The position numbers and the translations under genes were made by a program. From Thermogutta sp039793925 (lineage in GTDB: Bacteria > Planctomycetota > Planctomycetia > Pirellulales > Thermoguttaceae): a DNA stretch of 64,000 nt. The notes under the pieces were generated by a model. It did not search any database. It was not told the DNA's origin and saw only the letters and a program-made list of their open reading frames with translations. Position 1 is the first letter of the stretch, and each line of letters opens with the position of its first letter. The stretch spans positions 1 to 64,000 of the forward strand of contig NZ_JBAMME010000130.1 of assembly GCF_039793925.1 (NCBI RefSeq), given 5' to 3'. Positions 17,976-27,221 of the stretch are shown one piece after another.

Positions 17976-18764
17976 ATGTTCTCCCGCCACCCCTTGGCCC
18001 GTCGGCGACGACCACGTCACACGATGCTATCGCGCTTGTTCTGTACCCTTTTCTGCATTTTGCTCCTAGTGGCTTCGGGCAGTGTGACATCCAGTGCGGC
18101 GGGGGAAGAAAATCAGAAAGTTTTTGGCTTCAATGGGCCGCTCGTCTCACGCTGGCTGACAAGCGTGAGCTGGCCAAGTCCATGGGAATATCAAAAGGCC
18201 GGGTTGGGTGGCGATGTTCGCATCACGGTGGAAGCCGACCCCCAAGACCCTCACCAGCGTGTGCTCCGTTTGCGGGCGACACGCGCATCTTTCGTTCTTT
18301 ATCAGGATCTGCGCTCTCGGCCGTTTGCCGCGGATCGCTTTCCTTTACTTTCCTGGCGATGGAAGGCCCTGACGCTTCCCCGGGGCGGAAATGCCAATTA
18401 CGACTCGACCAATGATCAGGTCCTTCAGGTGTATCTCGCCTTCCGTCGTTCCGACGGATATGACGTGATCGGCTACGTATGGGATAATCCCGCCCGAGAA
18501 GGAGACAAAGACGTCATCCACCGCACATACAATTCGCTCATTTTCGGCCGGGTGGAGCTCTATACGCTCGTTCTGCGGCGGGGCACTGCTGACGAGTGGT
18601 TGACAGAAAGCCGCAACGTCACAGAGGACCATGACAGGTACTTCAAGAACTCGCGCCCCCTTGTGGTGGCCATCGGCATCTGGTGCGATTCCGATCACAC
18701 AAGCAGTGTGGCGGAAGGGCTGATCGGCCCGCTTATCTTCTCCGAATCGACCGCCAAGCCGTGA
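17976..18764 (+). CDS. secreted DUF3047 domain protein
   Basis: A 262-residue exported protein. An Arg-rich N-terminus and hydrophobic core (FCTLFCILLLVASGSVTSSA, about residues 22-41) form a signal peptide. The mature part matches DUF3047, with the family-like segments PLLSWRWKALTLPRG and STNDQVLQVYLAFR followed by a conserved C-terminal beta-rich region (VAIGIWCDSDHT). The family has no known function; the fold resembles carbohydrate-binding beta sandwiches. An internal ATG at 18024 would also keep the signal peptide. Fifty-two bases separate it from polA; a functional link is unlikely. Confidence 0.75.
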   Translation: MFSRHPLARRRRPRHTMLSRLFCTLFCILLLVASGSVTSSAAGEENQKVFGFNGPLVSRWLTSVSWPSPWEYQKAGLGGDVRITVEADPQDPHQRVLRLRATRASFVLYQDLRSRPFAADRFPLLSWRWKALTLPRGGNANYDSTNDQVLQVYLAFRRSDGYDVIGYVWDNPAREGDKDVIHRTYNSLIFGRVELYTLVLRRGTADEWLTESRNVTEDHDRYFKNSRPLVVAIGIWCDSDHTSSVAEGLIGPLIFSESTAKP

Positions 18765-18816
18765 TGGTATTCGCGAATCCCAATCAAGCGTAGGGAAAGA
18801 AGAAACAGGCCCATCG

Positions 18817-21690
18817 ATGAGCCCGAAACGAGCCAGCCGTTCCCGCCGTACCACAGCGACGCGCCCGCAGGAGCCAGCTCCCGATCTGTTCGAAGGGGCA
18901 TCTCAAGACAATCCAGCGCCCGGACAGACGGACAATCCCGCCGTGTCGACATCCGCGCCATCCTCCGCCTCAAGCCACAAATCAGAAGAGCTGTTTCGTG
19001 GCAAACGCGTCTTTGTGGTGGACGCCCACTCGCTCATCCACCAGTTGTTTCATGCTTTGCCAGAAATGACCTCCCCCGACGGGCGCCCGGTCAATGCTGT
19101 ATTCGGATTCGTCCGGGATATGATTCATCTGCTGACCAAGTACAGGCCGGATTTTCTCATTTGCGCCTTTGATGCGAAGGAACCAAGCTTCCGGAAGGAA
19201 ATTTACGCCGAATACAAAGCCCACCGGCCCGAACTCGATGCCGACATCATCCCGCAAATTGAACTCATCGAACAATTTCTGGAAGCCCTCGGCATACCGG
19301 TCATCCGTCGGCCGGGGTTCGAAGCCGACGACATCATGGCAACGCTCGCGGCGATTGTTGAATCGCAGGGAGGCGAGTGCGTCCTCGTCACCAACGACAA
19401 AGACTGCCGCCAGCTTATCACCGATCGTGTAAAACTGCTCAATCTGCGCAAGGAAACGTATATGGATCGCGAGGCCTTGTTCCGCGAATGGGGCATCACC
19501 CCGGAACAGGTCGTCGATTTTCAAGCCCTTGTGGGAGATAGCAGCGATAACGTGCCGGGCGTTCCCCTGATTGGTCCTAAGGCGGCCCAAGAACTCCTAC
19601 AGCGCTACGGAACGCTCGAGGGCATTTACGAGCATCTTGGAGACCTCTCTCCTGGCAAAAAACGTGACAATCTTGAGGCCTATCGCGAACAGGCCTTTCT
19701 CTCTCGAGAGCTCGTGCACCTCAGACGGGACGTGCCGCTGGATCTCCAACCTCAGGAGCTCGCGCTGAAGCCTGTTCAGATAGATCGGGCCATCGAGTTG
19801 TGCCGCCAACTCGGTTTTCGCCGACTCATTGCAGATCTTCAAAAGCTCGCACCCCAGCAAGAAGCGGTCCCGCCTTCCCAGACCGTCTCCTATCGTTACC
19901 ACGTTGTCCAGTCAATTCGAGATCTGAAGGACCTGGCGGACAGGCTGGCCCAAGCCAACGCAATGAGCTTGGATACAGAAACCACGGACATCCGACCCCG
20001 CTGGGCCGATCTGGTGGGTATCTCCCTGGCAGTGAACCCACACGAGGGATTTTACATCCCGGTGCTCACGCCAGAAGGAAGTCCGGCCCTCTCACGCGAG
20101 GATGTGCTCGCCCATCTGGGACCGATTCTCAGCAACAAAGAAATTGCAAAAATCGGCCAAAACCTGAAATACGATCTGGTCGTGCTTCGCTCCTGCGGAT
20201 TCGATGTCCAGGGGCTTGGTTTCGATTGCATGCTCGCCGACTATCTTTTGGATCCCGGTTCGCGATCCCACAGTTTGGACGAGCAAGCCGCCCGGTTGCT
20301 GGGCCACGAAACGATCAAGATATCCGAGCTCATCGGAACCGGCCGCAAGCAAAAGCAAATGAGCGAGGTGGCGCTCGATGACATTGCACGGTACGCCGTC
20401 CAGGACGCTATTCTCCCCTGGCATCTGCGGAAAAAACTGCAGCCGCAACTCGAGCGGGAGGAACTGGCAAAACTGTTCGCCGAGGTGGAAATGCCCCTCG
20501 TGGAAATCTTGGCAGAAATGGAATATCACGGTATCCGCGTGGATACGGAACGCCTGCGAAAGCTCGGGGAAGAGTTCGAACGACAAATGCAGATCCTGGA
20601 AGAGGAGATCTACCAACTGGCCGGGGAAAGATTCAACATCGGCTCTCCAAAACAGCTTCAGGAGATCCTTTTCGATAAACTTCAACTGCCCAGCTCGAAG
20701 AAAACGAAAACCGGGATCAGCACAGATTCCGAGGTCCTGGAGGAGCTCGCCGCCATTCATCCTCTCCCCGCCAAGATCATTGACTATCGGCAGTACGCCA
20801 AACTGAAGAGCACGTATGTTGACGGCCTGGCCACAATGGTGTGTCCGCGAACCGGCAGAGTCCACGCGTCATTTCACCAGGCCGTGACCGCCACAGGACG
20901 GCTCAGTTGCAGCGATCCCAATCTCCAAAACATCCCGGTGCGAACAGAGGAGGGACGCGGAATCCGATCCGCCTTTGTCGCCGAAGAAGGTTGGCGTCTG
21001 ATTTCCGCCGATTATTCCCAGATCGAGCTCCGTATGCTGGCGCATTTCTCCCAGGACGAACGCTTGTGTGAAGCGTTCCACCGCGACGAGGATATTCACA
21101 CGGCAGTTGCTGCGGAGGTGTTTGGCGTCCCTCCCAACCAGGTAACCCCCGAAATGAGGCGGAAAGCCAAAGCTGTCAATTTTGGAGTAATCTACGGGCA
21201 AACGCCATTTGGCCTGGCCAAGCAATTGAGAATCTCCAAAGAGGAAGCCGCATCCTTTATCGAGGCCTACTTTGCCCGCTATCCGGGAATTGATCGATTT
21301 CTCCTCAGCGTGCTGCAGGAGTGCCGTCGTCAAGGATATGTTCGCACAATCCTGGGGAGAAAACGGCGGATTTCCGGCGTGCGGGAAAATCCTACCCGCC
21401 AGCGTAACCTTCCGGAACGGACGGCCATCAACACGGTTGTGCAGGGTTCGGCGGCCGACCTTATCAAACTGGCCATGATCAGAGTCCGGAACGCTCTCCG
21501 AGCGGCGGGCCTGGCCGCAAGGATGATTCTCCAGGTCCACGACGAACTCGTGTTCGAATGCCCAGCCCACGAAGTGTCCGCCACGGCCCGCATCGTTCGC
21601 CAGGAAATGGAATCGGTCATGAAGTTGAATGTCCCGCTCAAGGTGGATGTGGGTGTCGGACCGAATTGGAATGATATGGAGCCAGCATAA
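18817..21690 (+). CDS. polA: DNA polymerase I
   Basis: Replicative gap-filling and repair polymerase, 957 aa with three domains. The 5'-3' nuclease spans about 65-335 (FVVDAHSLIHQLFH, VTNDKDCRQL, GDSSDNVPGVPLIGPK). The 3'-5' exonuclease spans about 365-550 and keeps its acidic residues (SLDTETTD, FDCMLADYLLD, YAVQDA), so proofreading is likely active. The polymerase has motif A DYSQIELRMLAHF, motif B RRKAKAVNFGVIYG and motif C VHDELVF. Unusual is an N-terminal extension of about 63 residues rich in Ser, Pro, Ala and Arg before the nuclease domain; no internal ATG offers a shorter start there. Confidence 0.97.
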   Translation: MSPKRASRSRRTTATRPQEPAPDLFEGASQDNPAPGQTDNPAVSTSAPSSASSHKSEELFRGKRVFVVDAHSLIHQLFHALPEMTSPDGRPVNAVFGFVRDMIHLLTKYRPDFLICAFDAKEPSFRKEIYAEYKAHRPELDADIIPQIELIEQFLEALGIPVIRRPGFEADDIMATLAAIVESQGGECVLVTNDKDCRQLITDRVKLLNLRKETYMDREALFREWGITPEQVVDFQALVGDSSDNVPGVPLIGPKAAQELLQRYGTLEGIYEHLGDLSPGKKRDNLEAYREQAFLSRELVHLRRDVPLDLQPQELALKPVQIDRAIELCRQLGFRRLIADLQKLAPQQEAVPPSQTVSYRYHVVQSIRDLKDLADRLAQANAMSLDTETTDIRPRWADLVGISLAVNPHEGFYIPVLTPEGSPALSREDVLAHLGPILSNKEIAKIGQNLKYDLVVLRSCGFDVQGLGFDCMLADYLLDPGSRSHSLDEQAARLLGHETIKISELIGTGRKQKQMSEVALDDIARYAVQDAILPWHLRKKLQPQLEREELAKLFAEVEMPLVEILAEMEYHGIRVDTERLRKLGEEFERQMQILEEEIYQLAGERFNIGSPKQLQEILFDKLQLPSSKKTKTGISTDSEVLEELAAIHPLPAKIIDYRQYAKLKSTYVDGLATMVCPRTGRVHASFHQAVTATGRLSCSDPNLQNIPVRTEEGRGIRSAFVAEEGWRLISADYSQIELRMLAHFSQDERLCEAFHRDEDIHTAVAAEVFGVPPNQVTPEMRRKAKAVNFGVIYGQTPFGLAKQLRISKEEAASFIEAYFARYPGIDRFLLSVLQECRRQGYVRTILGRKRRISGVRENPTRQRNLPERTAINTVVQGSAADLIKLAMIRVRNALRAAGLAARMILQVHDELVFECPAHEVSATARIVRQEMESVMKLNVPLKVDVGVGPNWNDMEPA

Positions 21691-21803
21691 ACCAGGGCCC
21701 TGTATCAAATCTGACACAGGACAAGCCTGTCAGGCGTATGGGAGGAGGCTCCCTCCCGCGGTCAGCTACCGGCAGGGGCGCCCTTTCGTGAAGCACATCA
21801 AGC

Positions 21804-22418
21804 ATGATTACATTGGGTCTACTCGGTCCCCCAGCATCGGGAAAGTCTCTGGTCGCATCGGAGTTCGCTCAGCTTGGGGCGGAAGTTTTCGATGCGGACG
21901 AAGCAGCGCATCGGGCGCTTGGCCAGCCAGCGATTCGGCGCTTTCTCGGCCGAGTTTTCCCATCGTCGATTTTCCCCTTAATGGGGGAAGTCGATCGAAG
22001 ACGCATTGCACAGCTCGTATTTGAAGATGATGAGCTATCCCGGGAGCGACGTCGAATCCTGGAGCGGGTCATCCATCAGGCCGTCCTGAAAGAATGTCTG
22101 AAGGAGCAAGAAAAGCACCGACAACAGGGGTGCCCGGTCTTCGTCATTGACGCCCCGTTGCTCTTGGAGGCTGGCTGGAGTACACTATGTCAGAGGTTAG
22201 TTTATGTTGACACGCCAAACAAGATTCGATACGATCGGGCGGCTGCTCGAGGCTGGAAGCCCGAAGAATTGGAACGCCGGGAGAGGTGGTTGATCTCGCG
22301 GAGCGTCAAAAAGGTCCGGGCGGACTTTGTGATTGACAACTCCGAGAGTATCTCTCACCTCCGAGAACAGGTCACGGACGTCTGGCAGATCCTTATCGCC
22401 GAACTAACTTCCCAATAG
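21804..22418 (+). CDS. coaE: dephospho-CoA kinase
   Basis: Last step of coenzyme A synthesis: phosphorylates the 3'-hydroxyl of dephospho-CoA. The P-loop GPPASGKS is at residues 8-15, followed by the family's DADEAAHRAL and later the segment VFVIDAPLLLEAGW with the conserved Asp-x-Pro-Leu-Leu-x-Glu. The length of 204 aa is normal. The gene follows polA by 113 bases, a common polA-coaE order across bacteria, and precedes rho in planctomycetes-like fashion. Confidence 0.95.
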   Translation: MITLGLLGPPASGKSLVASEFAQLGAEVFDADEAAHRALGQPAIRRFLGRVFPSSIFPLMGEVDRRRIAQLVFEDDELSRERRRILERVIHQAVLKECLKEQEKHRQQGCPVFVIDAPLLLEAGWSTLCQRLVYVDTPNKIRYDRAAARGWKPEELERRERWLISRSVKKVRADFVIDNSESISHLREQVTDVWQILIAELTSQ

Positions 22419-22943
22419 CCCCTGACAATCGCGCCATGCCTGCCGATCTCGATGGGGTGGTGTAAAAGATCAAGGGTCGTCTGACGTTCGCGCCCTGGGT
22501 TTGGCGAGCTGCGACCAAGCGGAGCGGAATAGCTGGCTTACGCGATTCCGGCTATCGGGAGTGACCGAGTTTTCCGATGCCCGCGTTCGATGGGGTCGCA
22601 AATAAAAGACGATGCCCGGCGGCAATCCGAGGAAATTGCGAAATTTACATAAAAGGAGTCAAAGCGAACACAGTGCGGCGCGTAGCCGTGAGGCGGAAAG
22701 AGAACTCATCGGCCTATGCGCCGGCACATCGGTGCGTTGAGTATGTTTTTTCCGGTTCGATTTTGGAAAAGATTCTTTGAATCTTCCGACCTGAGCCACT
22801 TGAAGCGGGAGTGATCCATCCCCTAGAACATTGGTTGGGTGCGGTAACGGCTACTCCATCCGTTTTACAATGTTGAGTCCCACCTACTGGCACCGTTCGC
22901 GTGCCGCCGGAAGGTCGTAACCTTGTCACAGGAGACTGACGCC
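22419..22943. other. long gene-free leader upstream of rho
   Basis: 525 bases with no convincing coding frame. A short palindrome AAGATTC-TTT-GAATCTT is at 22769-22785. Long untranslated leaders are known for rho genes, where Rho limits its own transcription; whether this region serves that role is inference. No T-tract terminator seen. Confidence 0.4.
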
Positions 22944-24440
22944 ATGTCCCAGTCGAAAGACGTCCGATCTTTTTCCGATTCCCGAAGATTCGGCGAGGAA
23001 GAATCCAACGGGAAAGGTGCGCCCCCCCAGCGTGGTCGGCAAGGCTTTCGTCGCCGTCGTCACGACCGTGACGAACCACTCTCCATTGCGGAACAGCTCA
23101 TGGATGGCCGCTTTGAAGAGGAAGAAAACGACGAAGAAGCCCAGCAGTTCGAACAGGTGAAGCGATCGGGCGACACCCACATCGCCGAGCTTCAGAGGAT
23201 GTCGATGGCCGAACTCATTGAGGAGGCCCGCAAAGAAAACCTCTCCGATACCGAAATCGCGGGCATGAAACGGCAGGACCTCATCTTCCGCATCCTCAAA
23301 GAGCGGGTGAAGATGAGCGGGCTGATGTATGGAGAAGGAACCTTGGAAATCCTGCCGGATGGTTTCGGCTTTTTGCGAAGTCCCGATTACCACTATCTGG
23401 CCTGCCCGGACGACATCTACGTTTCCCCCAGCCAGATTCGCCGTTTCGGCCTGCGAACGGGAATGACGGTGTCAGGCCAAATTCGGCCGCCCAAGGAAAA
23501 CGAGCGGTACTTTGCACTTTTGCGGGTGGAAGCCGTCAATTATGAAGATCCCAACCTGGCTGCCAAAAAGATTTGGTTCGACGACCTCACCCCCTGCCAT
23601 CCCGACAAACGAATCATCCTCGAAACGACCCCGGAAGAGATTGAATGTCGGGTGGTGGACCTCATCGCCCCCGTGGGATTTGGACAGCGGGGCTTGATCG
23701 TGAGCCCACCTCGAGCGGGGAAGACGATCCTGCTCCAAAAGATGGCCAAGGCCGTCCTCAAAAATTACCCGGACTGCTACGTCTTTATGTTGCTCATCGA
23801 CGAGCGCCCGGAAGAAGTGACGGATATGGAGCGCCAGGTCAAAGGTCGCAACTGTGAGGTGATCAGTTCGACATTTGACGAGGCCCCTGCCCGACACATC
23901 CAGGTCTCGGAAATGGTCATCGAGAAGGCTAAGCGGATGGTGGAATACGGGAAGGATGTCATCATATTCCTGGACTCCATCACCCGACTGGCTCGGGCAT
24001 GGAATGCCGAGTGCCCGGCGTCTGGGAAAATCCTCACGGGTGGCGTTGACGCCAATGCCCTGCAGCGGCCCAAGCGGTTCTTCGGGTCGGCGCGAAAGAT
24101 CGACGAAGGCGGCTCCCTCACGATCATCGCCACCGCCCTGATCGACACGGGCAGCAAGATGGACGAAGTCATTTTCGAGGAGTTTAAGGGCACCGGAAAC
24201 ATGGAAATCGTGCTCGATCGTCGGTTGGTGGACAAACGCATCTGGCCGGCGATCGACATCAATCGTTCGGGAACTCGCCGCGAGGAAATGCTCCTGGACC
24301 CGGAAGAGCATCGGCGGATTTGCATCCTCCGTCGTGTTCTCAATGAGATGAATCCACCCGATGCCATGGAGTTTCTCGTGAGCCGCCTAGCTAAGACCAA
24401 GACCAACGCGGAGTTTTTGATGAGCCTCAACGTCCGCTGA
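22944..24440 (+). CDS. rho: transcription termination factor Rho
   Basis: Hexameric RNA-dependent ATPase that ends transcription. The 498-residue product has a charged, low-complexity N-terminal extension of about 75 residues, then a Rho N-terminal helix-extended-loop-helix part (SMAELIEEARKENLSDTEIA), the cold-shock-like RNA-binding domain (LEILPDGFGFLRSPDYHYL), and the RecA-type motor with Walker A SPPRAGKT near 254-262 and Walker B-type VIIFLDSITRLARAWN. The ATG at 22944 has AGGAGA nine bases upstream; a TTG at 22923 is also in frame but lacks a site. C-terminal residues are complete. Confidence 0.97.
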   Translation: MSQSKDVRSFSDSRRFGEEESNGKGAPPQRGRQGFRRRRHDRDEPLSIAEQLMDGRFEEEENDEEAQQFEQVKRSGDTHIAELQRMSMAELIEEARKENLSDTEIAGMKRQDLIFRILKERVKMSGLMYGEGTLEILPDGFGFLRSPDYHYLACPDDIYVSPSQIRRFGLRTGMTVSGQIRPPKENERYFALLRVEAVNYEDPNLAAKKIWFDDLTPCHPDKRIILETTPEEIECRVVDLIAPVGFGQRGLIVSPPRAGKTILLQKMAKAVLKNYPDCYVFMLLIDERPEEVTDMERQVKGRNCEVISSTFDEAPARHIQVSEMVIEKAKRMVEYGKDVIIFLDSITRLARAWNAECPASGKILTGGVDANALQRPKRFFGSARKIDEGGSLTIIATALIDTGSKMDEVIFEEFKGTGNMEIVLDRRLVDKRIWPAIDINRSGTRREEMLLDPEEHRRICILRRVLNEMNPPDAMEFLVSRLAKTKTNAEFLMSLNVR

Positions 24441-24628
24441 TGCGGGCGGATATGCGAGCGTGCGGCAGACGGGCAACCTGTTTTCGGGTGTTACCCCAGC
24501 AGTGGTGGACCACGGTTTCTCAACAACGCGCCTACCGATCACTACCGCCCTTCACAGGAGGCAAAGAGACGGTTTTGAGGGAGTGGGCGTGACAGACAGC
24601 CGGTTCGACGACCAATCCGCAGCCAGCT

Positions 24629-25228
24629 ATGAATCTTCGTGAACGCTTTCCCGGAATTTACGTCTTCGAGGGAACTGCCGAGTTACCCCCAGGACGCTTT
24701 GCCGTGATCGTTTCCCGTTTTAACGAGACGATCACACGTGGGTTACTTCAGGGTGCCCTGGAAACTCTCACCTCGGGCGGGGTCCCCGGTGAAGCCATTG
24801 ACGTCTTCTGGGTTCCGGGAGCGTTTGAGATCCCCACCGTCGCCCAGCGGTTGGCCAGCTCGCAGAAATATCGGGCGGTCATCTGCTTGGGTGCTGTCAT
24901 TAAAGGGGAAACTTCCCACGACCAGCACATCAATCGCGCGGTGAGCCTGCAAATTGCCGAAATCGGTGTAAAAACAGGAGTCCCGGTTTTATTCGGAATA
25001 ATCACATGCGACACGCTTGAACAGGCCATGGCACGGTCAGCAGGCAGTGATGTTGTCCGAAATAAAGATCGGTTGGGGCGACCAGTCAGCAACAAAGGGG
25101 CAGAAGCCGCCCAGGCAGCTCTCGAAATGGTCCGTCTCATGGAGCAAATAAAGCAACATCTGGAAACGCACCAGAACGACGTGACAACCGCCGGAAAAGC
25201 ACGGTCCGGAGGGGCTTGCAGTGCGTGA
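24629..25228 (+). CDS. ribH: 6,7-dimethyl-8-ribityllumazine synthase
   Basis: Makes the riboflavin precursor lumazine from the pyrimidinedione and dihydroxybutanone phosphate. Family segments are clear: VSRFNETITRGLLQGALETL, FWVPGAFEIPTVAQRL and LGAVIKGETSHDQHIN, with the catalytic His in the last. The product is 199 aa; the core is about 155 and a polar C-terminal tail of about 30 residues is extra. The nusB start overlaps its last eight bases, the conserved ribH-nusB arrangement. Confidence 0.95.
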   Translation: MNLRERFPGIYVFEGTAELPPGRFAVIVSRFNETITRGLLQGALETLTSGGVPGEAIDVFWVPGAFEIPTVAQRLASSQKYRAVICLGAVIKGETSHDQHINRAVSLQIAEIGVKTGVPVLFGIITCDTLEQAMARSAGSDVVRNKDRLGRPVSNKGAEAAQAALEMVRLMEQIKQHLETHQNDVTTAGKARSGGACSA

Positions 25229-25673
25229 TGCGATGGAGCAAATGACCGGTCGGAGAAAAGCCCGGGCAGTCGTCCTACAAATCCTCTATCAGGACGATCT
25301 TAATCCGCAACACAACCCCGCCGATGATGAACAGACATTGCGTCAGCGTCTCCGGCGGCCCGAGTTGGTCCGCTTCGCGACCGAGTTGCTCAGTGGAGTG
25401 CGGAAATTCCGTCAGGAACTGGACGCCAAGATTGAGGCAGCGACCGAAAATTGGTCCTTAAGTCGAATGGCCGTCACTGACCGCAATGCCTTGCGGATCG
25501 GGGCCTACGAGTTGCTTTATACCGACGTTCCCCCTCAGGTGGCGATCGACGAAGCCGTTGAACTGGCCAAGACATTCGGCACACAACAATCAGGACCTTT
25601 TGTCAACGGCATTCTCGACCGACTGTACCGCGAGATCATTTTGGGGTGTGCTCGCACACCAGAGAAGCCCTGA
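25221..25673 (+). CDS. nusB: transcription antitermination protein NusB
   Basis: RNA-binding factor of the rRNA antitermination complex, 150 aa. It has the all-helical NusB pattern: RRKARAVVLQILYQ near the N-terminus, then WSLSRMAVTDRNALRIGAYE and PPQVAIDEAVELAKTFG followed by FVNGILDRL. The GTG at 25221 is favoured because GGAGG lies eight bases upstream inside ribH; ATGs at 25233 and 25242 are alternatives. The eight-base overlap with ribH implies coupled translation. Confidence 0.93.
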   Translation: MRDAMEQMTGRRKARAVVLQILYQDDLNPQHNPADDEQTLRQRLRRPELVRFATELLSGVRKFRQELDAKIEAATENWSLSRMAVTDRNALRIGAYELLYTDVPPQVAIDEAVELAKTFGTQQSGPFVNGILDRLYREIILGCARTPEKP

Positions 25674-25859
25674 CTTTGCGCTCCTTCGGCAGCGTGTACA
25701 ACAACGGGGGGTCCATGCCATAAAGTTTTTGAACCATGATGGTGGAATCCCAGGCCGGTACTGCCTGGTGGCAAGGCCCAAGGTATCAGGCGGCAAGCCT
25801 GTGAAGTGGAAGAGAGAGTATTTTGAGGGAGGCAAAAGGCAATTCGGTGGGTCACGACT

Positions 25860-26777
25860 ATGGGACTGCTCGACCGCATTAAACAAGGCCTGAAAAAGAC
25901 AGCCCAAATCCTTCAGACGGATATCCGCGATCTTTTCAAGACGCGGGGAAGGCTCGTCGATCAGGCTTTTCTGGACGAGCTCTTCGAGGTCCTGGTTCGG
26001 ACCGACATGGGAGTTCAAGCAGCTCAGCAGCTCGTCGATCAGATCGGTCAGAAATACCGCAACCGCGTCATCGAGTGGTCGGAAGCGATTGAGGAAATCA
26101 AGAAGGGTCTCAAAGAGCTTTTGCGGCAGCCCGAGTCCCCTATCCGTTTCGCCAGTCAAGGCCCCACCGTGATCATGGTTTGTGGGGTTAACGGGTGTGG
26201 GAAGACCACAACCATCGCAAAGTTGGCCTATATGTTTCAGTCGCAGGGCAAGAAGGTCGTCCTTGGAGCAGCGGATACTTTCCGCGCTGCGGCCGTGGAG
26301 CAACTGAGTATCTGGGCCCAGCGGCTGGGCGTGGATATTGTGACAGGTCCCCAGGGAAGTGATCCCGCAGCCGTCGGTCATCGAGCGGTGGCCCGAGCCA
26401 TCGAAATGCACGCCGACGTGTGTATCGTCGATACAGCGGGACGGCTGCAAACACATCAGAATCTGATGCGGGAGCTCTCCAAGATCCACCGTGTGTTGGG
26501 AAAACAGATCCCTGAGGCTCCTCACGAGGTCCTCCTCGTCCTCGACGCCACCACAGGTCAGAATGGGATCAGCCAGGCCAAACACTTCAGCGAGGCCGTC
26601 AAATGCACCGGCCTTGTCCTCGCAAAACTGGACGGCACAGCCAAGGGCGGGGTGGTCGTTGCGATTCGACAGCAGATGGGACTGCCCGTCAAATTTGTCG
26701 GTGTCGGGGAAAAACCGGAAGACCTCCTGCCCTTCGATGCCGATAGCTTCGTGGACGCAATGTTCGCTGAGAGCTGA
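25860..26777 (+). CDS. ftsY: signal recognition particle receptor FtsY
   Basis: SRP receptor GTPase that delivers ribosome-nascent chain complexes to the membrane. The 305-residue product contains only the NG domain: the helical N part (about 1-95), then GTPase motifs GVNGCGKTTTIAKLAY, DTFRAAAVEQL, DTAGRLQTHQNLMREL and LAKLDGTAKGG. The long acidic A domain of the enterobacterial protein is absent, as in many other bacteria, where a short amphipathic N-terminal helix serves as membrane anchor. It follows nusB by 186 bases. Confidence 0.95.
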   Translation: MGLLDRIKQGLKKTAQILQTDIRDLFKTRGRLVDQAFLDELFEVLVRTDMGVQAAQQLVDQIGQKYRNRVIEWSEAIEEIKKGLKELLRQPESPIRFASQGPTVIMVCGVNGCGKTTTIAKLAYMFQSQGKKVVLGAADTFRAAAVEQLSIWAQRLGVDIVTGPQGSDPAAVGHRAVARAIEMHADVCIVDTAGRLQTHQNLMRELSKIHRVLGKQIPEAPHEVLLVLDATTGQNGISQAKHFSEAVKCTGLVLAKLDGTAKGGVVVAIRQQMGLPVKFVGVGEKPEDLLPFDADSFVDAMFAES

Positions 26778-27221
26778 GGTTGTGTTTCTCACGGGAAACC
26801 TTGAAATCCTGCTGTGCGTCGGTTGACCCTGCGCTTGTCAAGTTTTCTTTCTCAAACGCGATAGGCCAAATCCACCACGCTCAAAATCTGGCGAGTTTGA
26901 TCTTGCCCGGCCAAAAGTAGCGACGCCGGCGGATCAAAACACCCAGAATGTTGGGCGCAGTGAAGAAACTCAGCCGGCTGGCTTGACCATCTTGAGCCGG
27001 TTTGCCGCGCAAATCAGCATGCCTCGCCCTCAACCAGCATCCCTTTGCCGTAGTCATTGCCAGACTTGGCAATCCAAGAATCGAAAAGATTGGCAAACGG
27101 ATGGTGGGGGTGTATTCTATTGGTGGTGACTTCATCGGTTTCTGGCCAGCGGGCGGATCCGCTTTCACTGCCGATTGTCGCTGCGCTAACCCATTCCCAC
27201 GTTTTGTGCAAGGAGTATGCC
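26778..27221. other. intergenic region before the Gfo/Idh/MocA gene
   Basis: 444 bases. Open frames here on both strands look like noise, with no recognisable protein and no ribosome binding site except AAGGAG at 27210-27214, which serves the downstream gene. No clear hairpin terminator for ftsY was found. Confidence 0.45.

Noticed and set aside
21694..21721. CCTGTATCA...TGACACAGG hairpin after polA as a terminator
   Set aside because: The stem has a mismatch and no T-tract follows; it is too weak to call.
25590..26792. 400-codon open frame on the minus strand opposite ftsY
   Set aside because: Antisense shadow of ftsY, which shows all SRP GTPase motifs in order.
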